Positions 51,575 to 59,629 of a DNA stretch of 64,000 nucleotides are shown in pieces. Source of the DNA: Chryseobacterium artocarpi (lineage in GTDB: Bacteria; Bacteroidota; Bacteroidia; Flavobacteriales; Weeksellaceae); contig NZ_MAYH01000050.1 in the NCBI RefSeq assembly GCF_001684975.1, forward strand, positions 1 through 64,000. Reading direction: 5' to 3'. Every line of letters begins with the position of its first letter. Positions within the stretch are counted from its first letter, which is position 1. The translations under genes and the position numbers were made by a program. The notes below the pieces were generated by a model that was not told the origin of the DNA, did no database searches, and worked only from the letters and a program-made list of their open reading frames with translations.

Positions 51575-52524
51575 TGGATAGAAAAAGTTTTTTAAAAGCA
51601 ATAGGTGGTGGATCTTTAGCAATGGCTTTAGCTCCCAATATGATGATGGCGGAAGAGTTGAAAATGCTTGACTTGAAATCCGCAAATAAACTAACCATTC
51701 TTCATACCAACGATCAACATAGCAGAATTGAACCTTTTGACGCAAGCTATACAAAGAATCCTAACCAAGGAGGTTTTGCAAGAAGAGCCAGCTTAATTCA
51801 GCAAATCAGAAGTCAGGAAAATAATGTATTACTTCTTGACTCAGGTGATATTTTCCAGGGAACGCCTTACTTTAACTTCTTTGGCGGTGAACTGGAATTC
51901 AAATTAATGTCTATGATGAAGTATGATGCTTCTACAATGGGTAATCATGATTTCGATAACGGATTGGAAGGCTTCTTAAAGGTTCTTCCAAATGCGCAAT
52001 TCCCGTTCATCTGTTCAAATTATGATTTTAAAAACACCATATTGGATGGGAGAACATCTCCTTATAAGATTTTTAATAAAAGCGGAATCAAAGTGGGAAT
52101 CTTTGGTGTCGGAATCGAGCTCGATGGTCTTGTAGGCAAAAAACAATATGGAGAAACCGTTTATTCTAATCCTATTGATGTGGCACAACATTATTCTAAC
52201 TTTCTGAAAAATGATCAGAAGTGTGATCTTGTTATCTGCCTTTCACATATTGGATATGATTATAAAGACGAACCAAACAAAATAAGTGATAAAATTTTAG
52301 CAGCCAGCACAGAAAATATCGATATTATTCTTGGCGGGCATACTCATACTTTCTTACCGGAACCTCAAACTTTTACCAATAGACAAGGCAAGAATGTTCT
52401 TGTAAACCAAGTGGGATGGGCAGGGCTTCTTTTGGGTAGAATAGATTTTTATTTTGATACAAACAAAAACGTAAAGCATATTTCCTGGAACAATCAGGCA
52501 ATAGACAGCAGTATAATAGCATAA
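51574..52524 (+). CDS. Metallophosphatase (5'-nucleotidase N-terminal domain)
   Basis: A 316-residue calcineurin-like phosphoesterase. The N-terminus, M-D-R-K-S-F-L-K-A-I-G-G-G, looks like a signal for export, possibly lipid- or Tat-independent since no twin Arg is present. Metal ligands appear in I-L-H-T-N-D-Q-H-S near residue 43, L-D-S-G-D-I-F-Q-G-T-P near 90, T-M-G-N-H-D-F-D near 125, and G-G-H-T-H-T near 255. This is the catalytic half of UshA-type enzymes that split periplasmic nucleotides. Its start overlaps the preceding stop by one base, and porZ begins one base after its stop. Confidence 0.92.
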   Translation: MDRKSFLKAIGGGSLAMALAPNMMMAEELKMLDLKSANKLTILHTNDQHSRIEPFDASYTKNPNQGGFARRASLIQQIRSQENNVLLLDSGDIFQGTPYFNFFGGELEFKLMSMMKYDASTMGNHDFDNGLEGFLKVLPNAQFPFICSNYDFKNTILDGRTSPYKIFNKSGIKVGIFGVGIELDGLVGKKQYGETVYSNPIDVAQHYSNFLKNDQKCDLVICLSHIGYDYKDEPNKISDKILAASTENIDIILGGHTHTFLPEPQTFTNRQGKNVLVNQVGWAGLLLGRIDFYFDTNKNVKHISWNNQAIDSSIIA

Positions 52525-52525
52525 C

Positions 52526-54781
52526 ATGAAAAAACTCTCAATAATTTCTCTTGGTATTTTAGCATCCCTGCAGTTTACAAAAGCTCAGGTAATTTCATCA
52601 AAAAGGTGGGCAGATCATTTTTCTTATAACAATGTCTTAGCTATGAAAGAAGACAATGGAAAGATAATAGCTGCAACAGAAAACGGAATTTTCTATTATA
52701 CAATATCTACAGGGGAAATTACGAAGTTATCAAAAGCCAATGGTCTTCATAATGTTAATATTACAGCATTTGATTATGACCCAAAAAGCAAAATAGGGGT
52801 TATTGGCTATTCAAATGGTTCAATGGATGTCATCACTCCAAACGAAATTAAATATATTGTTGACATTCCTATTGCTGCAGGTTACAATGGAAATAAAAAA
52901 ATCAACCATATTTCGATCACGGGTGATCAGGCTGTCATTTCAGTAGGATATGGAGTTTCTATATTTAATATTAAAAAGAAAGAGTTTGGAGACTCTGCAT
53001 TCTTCTTGAATGCTGGTATTTATGAAGCAAGTAATGAGGCAACAATATTTGGCAACAAAGTATATTCAGTTACCAATACTGGTTTAAAAAGTCATGAATT
53101 AAATACTACTTTCCCAGTTTTTTCTACCTGGACTGTAGAGACTCCAGGTACATTCAAGCATATTGATTCTGATGGTGATATAGTATTTTCATCTGCAACC
53201 AATGCTTTTATATACAATAATGGTACCCCAATCCCACTTCCTAATAATTTTGATAATATTCAGGATGTTGTAGTATCACCAAACAACATTGTGGTTACCG
53301 ATAGTAGAATATATTCGTTTGGCACTAATGGTGTATCTCTAAATACAGTAGCTTTAGGAGAGCAATGTAATACAGCCATAATAGCAAATGGAAAAGTATT
53401 TGGAGGAACAGTACTTTCAGGAATAAAAGACGAAGGAAATAATTTGTATAAACCATCAGGTCCACAATTCAATTTTGCATATAAAATAAATCTTTACGAT
53501 AACAATCAATTATTAGTGTCCAGTGGAGCAAGAGCAGAAAGATATAATGATGCTGTATTTAATCCCAAAAGACCCGGATTTTATTATTTCAACGGTACAG
53601 AATGGATTTATTCTTCTTATTTCAAAACTTTTACAGGGGAACTAAACATCTTAGATGCTATATTAAATCCTCTTGACAATAACGAGGTACTTTTTGCGAA
53701 TTATACATATAACAGTCAGGGAGTTTATAAAATGAAGTATAATGCTGCTAATAAAGATTTTGAATTTGTAAAACAATACAGTCTTCAAGCTACACCTTAT
53801 GGTCGTCGTACTGTAGGTCTTGCTACTGACTCTAAAAATAATATTTTTGCAACAACAGCTTTTAGTAATGGTTCATCATCTGTGGCTATTTATGATAAAT
53901 CTAAAGATGATTTTTTCCATAAAGAACTTTCTTTAAAAAGTACTTCTATCCAAAAACCTATTGTCTATGAGAATATGCTGTGGATAGCATTGCCAAGATC
54001 CAATAACTTTTGGGTGTACGACTACAAAGACGCACTTAATCTTTCTGATGATAGCGAATATATCTTAAGAGAAGCAAATGGATTTGCAGCCAATGCTTCC
54101 GGATCAATATCTGTAGCAATTGATAAAGCGGGCGATGCATGGATAGGAACAGACAGTGGAATAAGAGTAATCTCTAACGCCGCATCTGAAATCAAAAATC
54201 CAGATGTCAAGGTAAGCCCTATTATTATTGAACAAAACGGTTTGGGTGAAGAACTTTTCAGAGATTCAAACATTCTTCAGATCGAAGTAGACGGTGGTGA
54301 TTATAAATGGGTTTCTGTAGATGGTGGTGGTGTATATTATCTATCTTCCGATGGGCAGAAGACGATAAAACATTTTACAATGCAAAACTCTCCCCTTCCA
54401 ACCAACAGCGTTACCGACATAAAAGTAGATAAAAAAACAGGTAAGGTATATTTCGTAACGTATAATGGTATTGTAACCTATCAGAGTGATATTTCGGAAG
54501 TAAATTCAAATTTTGGAGATGTGGTAGTTTACCCTAATCCTGTAGTATATTCTAACTTCAAAGGAAAAGTCACTATTAAAGGGCTTGCTGAAAAGACCAA
54601 TATAAGAATAGCAGATGCTGCAGGAAATGTTGTACATTCAGCAGTAGCAAGAGGAGGTTATTATGAATGGGATCTTAATAATCAGAAAGGGACCAGAGTA
54701 GCCTCAGGAATCTATTTCGTATTAATGACTAATGAAGATGGCTCAGATAAAGCTACAGCCAAAATAGGGGTAGTTAATTAA
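52526..54781 (+). CDS. porZ: T9SS protein PorZ
   Basis: A 751-residue secreted protein, part of the T9SS attachment complex that delivers anionic lipopolysaccharide to cargo in Porphyromonas. It has a signal peptide (Q-F-T-K-A-Q), then W-A-D-H-F-S-Y-N-N near residue 27, typical of PorZ. Two beta-propellers built from two-component-regulator-type blades follow (A-A-T-E-N-G-I-F-Y-Y; D-A-W-I-G-T-D-S-G-I-R). The C-terminal type A sorting domain (V-V-V-Y-P-N-P-V near residue 668, G-T-R-V-A-S-G-I-Y-F-V) closes it. Following by recO is the usual flavobacterial order. It complements the gldKLMN cluster in this window. Confidence 0.9.
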   Translation: MKKLSIISLGILASLQFTKAQVISSKRWADHFSYNNVLAMKEDNGKIIAATENGIFYYTISTGEITKLSKANGLHNVNITAFDYDPKSKIGVIGYSNGSMDVITPNEIKYIVDIPIAAGYNGNKKINHISITGDQAVISVGYGVSIFNIKKKEFGDSAFFLNAGIYEASNEATIFGNKVYSVTNTGLKSHELNTTFPVFSTWTVETPGTFKHIDSDGDIVFSSATNAFIYNNGTPIPLPNNFDNIQDVVVSPNNIVVTDSRIYSFGTNGVSLNTVALGEQCNTAIIANGKVFGGTVLSGIKDEGNNLYKPSGPQFNFAYKINLYDNNQLLVSSGARAERYNDAVFNPKRPGFYYFNGTEWIYSSYFKTFTGELNILDAILNPLDNNEVLFANYTYNSQGVYKMKYNAANKDFEFVKQYSLQATPYGRRTVGLATDSKNNIFATTAFSNGSSSVAIYDKSKDDFFHKELSLKSTSIQKPIVYENMLWIALPRSNNFWVYDYKDALNLSDDSEYILREANGFAANASGSISVAIDKAGDAWIGTDSGIRVISNAASEIKNPDVKVSPIIIEQNGLGEELFRDSNILQIEVDGGDYKWVSVDGGGVYYLSSDGQKTIKHFTMQNSPLPTNSVTDIKVDKKTGKVYFVTYNGIVTYQSDISEVNSNFGDVVVYPNPVVYSNFKGKVTIKGLAEKTNIRIADAAGNVVHSAVARGGYYEWDLNNQKGTRVASGIYFVLMTNEDGSDKATAKIGVVN

Positions 54782-55467
54782 TGAATTCACAATACGGTTT
54801 TTTACTGTCATTTATAAAATATGGGGAAAACGATGCCGTATTGCATTGTTTTACAGAAGAGGACGGTTTTCAGTCTTATTTTTTAAAAGGAGTTTATTCT
54901 AAAAAAAATAAAAAGAAAGCCTTCCTGCAACCCTTGAATAAATTGAATTTTACGATCAGCCCAGCACGAGGAAACGGTATACCATCCATTTCAAAAGTTG
55001 AATTGGTAAAAGACAACGATGTCTATACCGATATAAAAGCCAACACTGTGATATTTTTTATTTCAGATTTTCTGAACCAGGTTTTGAAGTTTGAAAATAA
55101 AAACCCAAAGATTTTCTTTAGCATAGAAAGATTTCTCAATGAACTGGAAAATAAAAACTACCAATGTCATTTACTCTTCTTAATAGCAATTTTAAAAGTA
55201 CAGGGAGTAGCTCCATTAGTGGGAGAAGGTAATTTTTTGGACCCCGAAACCGGAACTTTCTCTATTACCTCTACTCATCAATTGTTTGGTGAGAACATCT
55301 CTACAATTTGGAAAGATGTGCTTTGTGCTGACAATTTTTACAGTATAAAAGTACCCTCTTCATTAAGAAAAGATTTTCTTGACAGCCTTTTGATATACTA
55401 CCATTATCATATCACCGATTTCAAGAATCCTACCTCATTGGAAGTTATACAACAGATATTTGAATAG
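54781..55467 (+). CDS. recO: DNA repair protein RecO
   Basis: Recombination mediator that helps load RecA on SSB-coated DNA. The 228-residue protein has an N-terminal OB fold (G-F-L-L-S-F-I-K-Y-G-E-N-D-A-V near residue 6, L-K-G-V-Y-S-K-K-N-K) and a helical C-terminal domain (Y-Q-C-H-L-L-F-L near residue 118, Y-Y-H-Y-H-I near 210). The zinc-finger cysteines of some RecO proteins are absent, as is common in this phylum. Its ATG overlaps the porZ stop by one base, and it ends the operon. Confidence 0.92.
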   Translation: MNSQYGFLLSFIKYGENDAVLHCFTEEDGFQSYFLKGVYSKKNKKKAFLQPLNKLNFTISPARGNGIPSISKVELVKDNDVYTDIKANTVIFFISDFLNQVLKFENKNPKIFFSIERFLNELENKNYQCHLLFLIAILKVQGVAPLVGEGNFLDPETGTFSITSTHQLFGENISTIWKDVLCADNFYSIKVPSSLRKDFLDSLLIYYHYHITDFKNPTSLEVIQQIFE

Positions 55468-55479
55468 TATATATTTAAA

Positions 55480-55956
55480 TTAAAGCTTTTTATACATAAG
55501 ATACTGCGGTCCACTCCTTCCTATTCTTGTCTTTCCATCAAAAATATATCCTGCTTTAAGATAAATATGATAGGCTAGATCATTTTTCTGGTTAACAGCC
55601 AATACAACTTCATTACAGTTTTCAAAATTTGCTTTAACAAAATCATCTACCAACATCATAGCAATTTTCCCAAGCCCTTTTCCCTGCATTCTAGGATTTA
55701 CAGATAAAGACCTCACTAACACTGAGTTTTCATTATCAGTAAGATCAAACTTGTCTTTCCCAAAATCAAGAACGAAAAAGCCAACCACATCATTACCATC
55801 AAGAATAGTAATTGGAAATGCATCATTATCACTTCTTTCACTAATGCTTTGCAAAGCCTGAGCTGCCGTCGCTGTAAAACGCAACTGATCTTCATGTAAG
55901 TCATAGCTCACTCCGGAAAGATGCTTGTTAGGATCAAAAAACTCTAATTTTATCAT
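55480..55956 (-). CDS. GNAT family N-acetyltransferase
   Basis: A 158-residue acetyltransferase. It shows F-V-L-D-F-G near residue 62, the strand S-V-L-V-R-S-L-S-V-N-P near 80-90 and the acetyl-CoA loop Q-G-K-G-L-G-K near residue 95. N-D-L-A-Y-H-I-Y-L-K-A-G-Y follows, then a conserved R-I-G-R-S-G-P-Q-Y-L-M tail. It is convergent with recO and lies 3 bases downstream of the DUF1684 gene, so the two are probably co-transcribed. The substrate is unknown. It is not closely similar to the GNAT at 49098-49601. Confidence 0.87.
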   Translation of the reverse strand: MIKLEFFDPNKHLSGVSYDLHEDQLRFTATAAQALQSISERSDNDAFPITILDGNDVVGFFVLDFGKDKFDLTDNENSVLVRSLSVNPRMQGKGLGKIAMMLVDDFVKANFENCNEVVLAVNQKNDLAYHIYLKAGYIFDGKTRIGRSGPQYLMYKKL

Positions 55957-55959
55957 AAT

Positions 55960-56577
55960 CTAATGGTGATAAATATCTTCATACATTACTCCGGCTTTTA
56001 TCTCTACAGGAAGTTTATTTTCCTCAGGAACAATAGGACAATTGTAGTCGTAAGCATTATATGCACAATATGGCTGATAAGATTGATTAAAGTCCAAAAT
56101 AATGGTGTTTCCTTTTGGTATCTTTAAATCCATATACTTTCCACCGCCATAGGTTTCTTTTCCATTGGTTTCATCACGGAACGGAAGAAAAAGATGATCT
56201 TTATATTTTTTCTGCTTAATAAGATCCAGGCTTTGATATAAAGTAAGTGTATAAGATTTACCATCTAACTCAAAAGTTGCTTTTCCATATTCTTTATAAG
56301 ATTTTGTCTTTCCTGAAGAAGTAGGTAACTCGAAAGGTTTTGATTTTTTTGTCTTTACAAATCTAGCAGTCATTCTGTATTTAATGTCAAAAGGAAAAAA
56401 TGGATGCTTTTTAAAATTGGATAAATTATCTCCACGCAAAGGGCTCGTTTTTGGATCCAGATATTCAGCATTGAGCTCTTCCTGAAATTTTTTAACAGCC
56501 ATCACTTCCTTGGATACCATTTTTTGAGAAAAAGCCAATAAAGGCAAAAACAAAAAAATCAATATATATTTTCTCAT
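55960..56577 (-). CDS. DUF1684 secreted protein
   Basis: A 205-residue protein with signal peptide (L-P-L-L-A-F-S-Q). The DUF1684 core is visible in P-L-R-G-D near residue 43, F-F-P-F-D-I-K-Y-R near residue 58, Y-K-E-Y-G-K-A-T-F near residue 90, F-L-P-F-R-D-E-T near 128, and the end motif S-Y-Q-P-Y-C-A-Y-N...Y-N-C-P-I-V-P-E-E-N, which is strongly conserved in the family. The function is not established. It lies directly upstream of a GNAT gene with a 3-base gap and is divergent from the GMC oxidase. Confidence 0.9.
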   Translation of the reverse strand: MRKYILIFLFLPLLAFSQKMVSKEVMAVKKFQEELNAEYLDPKTSPLRGDNLSNFKKHPFFPFDIKYRMTARFVKTKKSKPFELPTSSGKTKSYKEYGKATFELDGKSYTLTLYQSLDLIKQKKYKDHLFLPFRDETNGKETYGGGKYMDLKIPKGNTIILDFNQSYQPYCAYNAYDYNCPIVPEENKLPVEIKAGVMYEDIYHH

Positions 56578-56711
56578 GAATTCTATAATTTAGAAGTAAA
56601 ACTATGAATTTTTCAGGGTATAAAAAGTTAAAATTGTAATAAAATGACACAATCTATTTTAAATAAAACATTCCAGTATTATTCTAGCATACTTTTTGAG
56701 CAGCAACGCGC

Positions 56712-58292
56712 ATGGACAGAAAGAAATTCATCAAGACAGGTATACTGGCTATTTCCGGCTTTTATTTTCTTCAATCTGATCTTTTCCAGGCAGCTGAAAG
56801 AAAACCAAAGAGAATCAAGGAAATAACCGAAGCTCCTATCATTATCATCGGAAGTGGATATGGAGGTGCAGTTTCTGCATTACGTCTTTGTGAAGCCGGC
56901 AAAAAAGTTATCATGTTGGAAATGGGGCTTAATTGGGAAAAATCAGGTATTCCGTATTCCAATCTTTTAAAACCAGGAAAAAGTGCGGCTTGGTTAAGAA
57001 AAAAAACCATTGCTCCTTTTATGAACCTTTTCTCTTTAACACCTTTCACCGGTATATTGGATAGATTGGAGTTTGATCATATCAATATTTGGGTAGGAAG
57101 AGGTGTAGGTGGTGGTTCATTAGTAAATGGCGGAATGGCTGTTACTCCTAAAGAAAGTTATTTTAAAGAGATTTTCCCTAATCTTGATACTGAAAAATTT
57201 TATAACCATTACTTTCCGTTAGTCCGTGAAGAGCTTAAAGTAAATATCATTGATGAACAATTTTTAAAAGATTGTCCTTATTATAAATTCACAAGAGTAG
57301 GCGAAGAAGAGGCACACAAAGCAGGTTTTAAAACGATGAGAGTCCCGAATGTCTATGATTTCAAATATATGGAAAAGGAATTCCGTAATGAAGTTCCCCG
57401 CTCGGCTCTCAATACAGAAGTGATCTACGGAAATAATCACGGAAAGAACAGCTTAGATAAAACCTACCTCAAAAAAGCAATGGAGACAGGAAATCTTGAA
57501 ATTCTTGACCTTCATAAAGTTGAACATATTAAACTTAATGATGACAAAAGCTATACACTAAATGCTCAACAAATCGATACTTCAGGAAATATAATTGCAG
57601 ATAAAGTCTTTCACTGTAAAAAACTGATTCTTGCCGCAGGAACTATGGGAACCTTACAACTTCTATTACAATCCAATGCTGTAAATGATTTCCCCATTCA
57701 TGAAAATATTGGGAAAAACTGGGGTAACAATGGAAATTTCATGACAGGAAGAAACTGGGTAAAACCATTATCCGGAGGAACAGGAACCAAACAATCTACA
57801 ATTCCTGTGGGTGGAATTGATAACTGGGAAGATACGGAACATCCTTTTTTCACTGAAATTGCTCCTTTACCAATGGGAATGGATGTGGCTACAGCTTTAT
57901 ATTTGCTCATTAACAGAGTTGACAAAAAAGGTGAAGTAACTTATGATAAAGCCAATCGTATACTGAAATTAAATTGGGATGAAAGTAATACGGTGAAAAT
58001 GAGGGAAAATGCCAAATATTTTGTCAGAAAAATGAATCAGGCAAATGGTGGCACAAGAAGTCATCTTTTATTTAATAATGGTTTTGGAGCAGATATTTGC
58101 TATCATCCGCTTGGAGGGTGTGTTTTAGGTGAAGCTACCAATGAATTTGGAAAGTTAAAAGATCATGATAATCTGTACGTTTTAGATGGCTCATTGATTC
58201 CCGGAACAATCGGGGTTAATCCGTTTGTAACGATTACCGCAATTGCAGAATATTGTATCGAAAACCTTATCAAACAAAGTGAATTTGCTTAA
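56712..58292 (+). CDS. GMC-family oxidoreductase (cholesterol-oxidase-like)
   Basis: A 526-residue FAD enzyme. The N-terminal M-D-R-K-K-F-I-K-T-G-I-L-A-I-S-G-F resembles an export or anchor signal. FAD binding is shown by I-I-I-I-G-S-G-Y-G-G-A-V-S-A near residue 44. V-G-R-G-V-G-G-G-S-L-V-N-G-G follows near residue 130. The C-terminal GMC signature is C-Y-H-P-L-G-G-C near residue 455, then D-G-S-L-I-P-G-T-I-G-V-N-P near 492-504. The pattern fits class I cholesterol oxidase-like enzymes that oxidise sterols or other alcohols. The true substrate in this organism is unknown. Confidence 0.85.
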   Translation: MDRKKFIKTGILAISGFYFLQSDLFQAAERKPKRIKEITEAPIIIIGSGYGGAVSALRLCEAGKKVIMLEMGLNWEKSGIPYSNLLKPGKSAAWLRKKTIAPFMNLFSLTPFTGILDRLEFDHINIWVGRGVGGGSLVNGGMAVTPKESYFKEIFPNLDTEKFYNHYFPLVREELKVNIIDEQFLKDCPYYKFTRVGEEEAHKAGFKTMRVPNVYDFKYMEKEFRNEVPRSALNTEVIYGNNHGKNSLDKTYLKKAMETGNLEILDLHKVEHIKLNDDKSYTLNAQQIDTSGNIIADKVFHCKKLILAAGTMGTLQLLLQSNAVNDFPIHENIGKNWGNNGNFMTGRNWVKPLSGGTGTKQSTIPVGGIDNWEDTEHPFFTEIAPLPMGMDVATALYLLINRVDKKGEVTYDKANRILKLNWDESNTVKMRENAKYFVRKMNQANGGTRSHLLFNNGFGADICYHPLGGCVLGEATNEFGKLKDHDNLYVLDGSLIPGTIGVNPFVTITAIAEYCIENLIKQSEFA

Positions 58293-58293
58293 A

Positions 58294-59160
58294 CTACAGT
58301 ATTTCTTTTACTTCAATAAGATAGTTTCGGATGTCCTGTTCATGTTTTTCGGGATAGGTAAAACTTAATTTCCGGGCTAGATTATTTCCAAGCTCATGTA
58401 CCAAATCTGCGAAGGCAAATAAAGCGGTCCAATTTTCCTCAATATTACTTCCGGAGAATGTAGCCTCTACTCTATTCCATAGATTTTCAGAAAGATATTT
58501 TTTAAAAAGTCTTCCGTGTTTATTTGTTGTAATATGATTCCAGTTATGATTACTTGCGATATGCCATTCTATCAATGGAACAAGATAATCTGTACGAAGA
58601 ACATTTTCAGACATGAATTTAGCATAAAAAATATCGCCACGCTTGAGACATTTCGCCACATATGTCGTGTCCCACCAGAAATCATTGAGTAATTGCTGAA
58701 ACTCCTCTTCTGAAGGCTGATGAATCATGATGGATTGATAAGTGGGAGACTTTAAATCTTTCGTTAAATGATCTTTATCCACCAGAACTTTATATCCAAC
58801 ATCCCAGTCTTCCGGAAGTATTTCGTTTTGAATTTCTTCTGAAAAATCAGATACCTGATACAATTTAAAATCGACCTTCACATGATCTTTATACAAAACC
58901 ATCTTCATAGCATGCTTTCCGTCAAAAACTGTATCATTTTCCTCTATCATAGAAATGGGTTCCCCGAATAACTTCAGCCATTCATTATTGATCTCGTAAG
59001 GTGCTCTGCTATTGAAAACCAGTTCTACATCAAGGTCGCTGAAGTTATCCACAGGAGCATATGGATTTACCAATGAACTTGTCAACAAAACAGCACGGAT
59101 ATCCGGATTGTTTTCTGCCCATTGAATAATCTGTTCCAGCTTTTCTTCTCTGACCTTCAT
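58294..59160 (-). CDS. Aminoglycoside 6-adenylyltransferase-like protein (AadK/ANT(6) family)
   Basis: A 288-residue nucleotidyltransferase. The N-terminal active-site region L-L-T-S-S-L-V-N-P then D-N-F-S-D-L-D-V-E-L (near residues 24-47) holds the two Asp of the polymerase-beta-like fold. A third Asp lies in K-V-D-F-K-L-Y near residue 100. W-W-D-T-T-Y-V-A-K, and L-R-T-D-Y-L-V-P-L-I-E-W-H-I near 195 match the AadK/AadS family that adenylylates streptomycin at O-6. Whether it confers resistance is unknown. It follows the hypothetical gene by 4 bases and belongs to the mqo operon, so it looks like a resident chromosomal gene rather than a recent import. Confidence 0.87.
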   Translation of the reverse strand: MKVREEKLEQIIQWAENNPDIRAVLLTSSLVNPYAPVDNFSDLDVELVFNSRAPYEINNEWLKLFGEPISMIEENDTVFDGKHAMKMVLYKDHVKVDFKLYQVSDFSEEIQNEILPEDWDVGYKVLVDKDHLTKDLKSPTYQSIMIHQPSEEEFQQLLNDFWWDTTYVAKCLKRGDIFYAKFMSENVLRTDYLVPLIEWHIASNHNWNHITTNKHGRLFKKYLSENLWNRVEATFSGSNIEENWTALFAFADLVHELGNNLARKLSFTYPEKHEQDIRNYLIEVKEIL

Positions 59161-59164
59161 ATGA

Positions 59165-59614
59165 TTAGTAAGATTCTGATATTTTTACACGATAAACATC
59201 TGAAGAATTTCTTTTAATAGATTCTACAAAAAAACCTCCCTCTTCAGGAATAACTTCTTTCAGATCAAAACTTTTACAATCTCTTGGTAATCCTGAAAAT
59301 ATTAAGGTAAACCAAAAATCCTTCATAAAAGGGACAGGTGTCCAATACGGAGAAATTGAAATGTTCTCTGCATGAATCAGTTTACTTCTATGCTCAGACT
59401 GATTATCAAAAAGATAAGTTGAATGCCAGATCCTGATCAGGTTTCCTAAAAATGGTGATGCCGGAAAACAACAATGCACAATGACCTGTTTTTCCTCTTC
59501 AGTTTTTGCCTGAAGAGATTCCAGGAGTTCCTTGGCAATGACCGGTTTTGTAATGACTTCTTCCACCTTTTTATAAGTAATAAATAATGAGCAACGAGTA
59601 ATTGATCTACCCAT
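59165..59614 (-). CDS. Hypothetical protein, 149 residues
   Basis: I do not recognise the family. The soluble product has distinctive blocks: V-I-V-H-C-C-F-P-A-S near residue 45, R-I-W-H-S-T-Y-L-F-D near 62, I-S-P-Y-W-T-P-V near 87, F-W-F-T-L-I-F-S-G-L-P near 101 and the end G-G-F-F-V-E-S-I-K-R-N. The ATG at 59614 lies inside an 11-bp inverted repeat (59584-59624). A GTG at 59566 is an alternative start giving 133 residues. It is probably co-transcribed with mqo (14-base gap) and the adenylyltransferase gene (4-base gap). Function unknown. Confidence 0.65.
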   Translation of the reverse strand: MGRSITRCSLFITYKKVEEVITKPVIAKELLESLQAKTEEEKQVIVHCCFPASPFLGNLIRIWHSTYLFDNQSEHRSKLIHAENISISPYWTPVPFMKDFWFTLIFSGLPRDCKSFDLKEVIPEEGGFFVESIKRNSSDVYRVKISESY

Positions 59615-59624
59615 TGCTCATTAT
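59584..59624 (-). promoter_or_regulatory. Inverted repeat over a start codon
   Basis: ATAATGAGCAA (59584-59594) pairs perfectly with TTGCTCATTAT (59614-59624), with a 19-base loop. In the mRNA the hairpin would hold the ATG at 59612-59614. It may restrain translation or act as a weak processing or termination hairpin after mqo. Confidence 0.5.
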
Positions 59625-59629
59625 CAATG

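Noticed and set aside
56644..56826. 60-codon frame overlapping the start of the GMC oxidase
   Set aside because: Out-of-frame overlap with a well-supported gene and no recognisable product.
58294..59160. Adenylyltransferase as part of an acquired resistance island
   Set aside because: No mobile genes nearby, base composition like its neighbours, and tight linkage to mqo.
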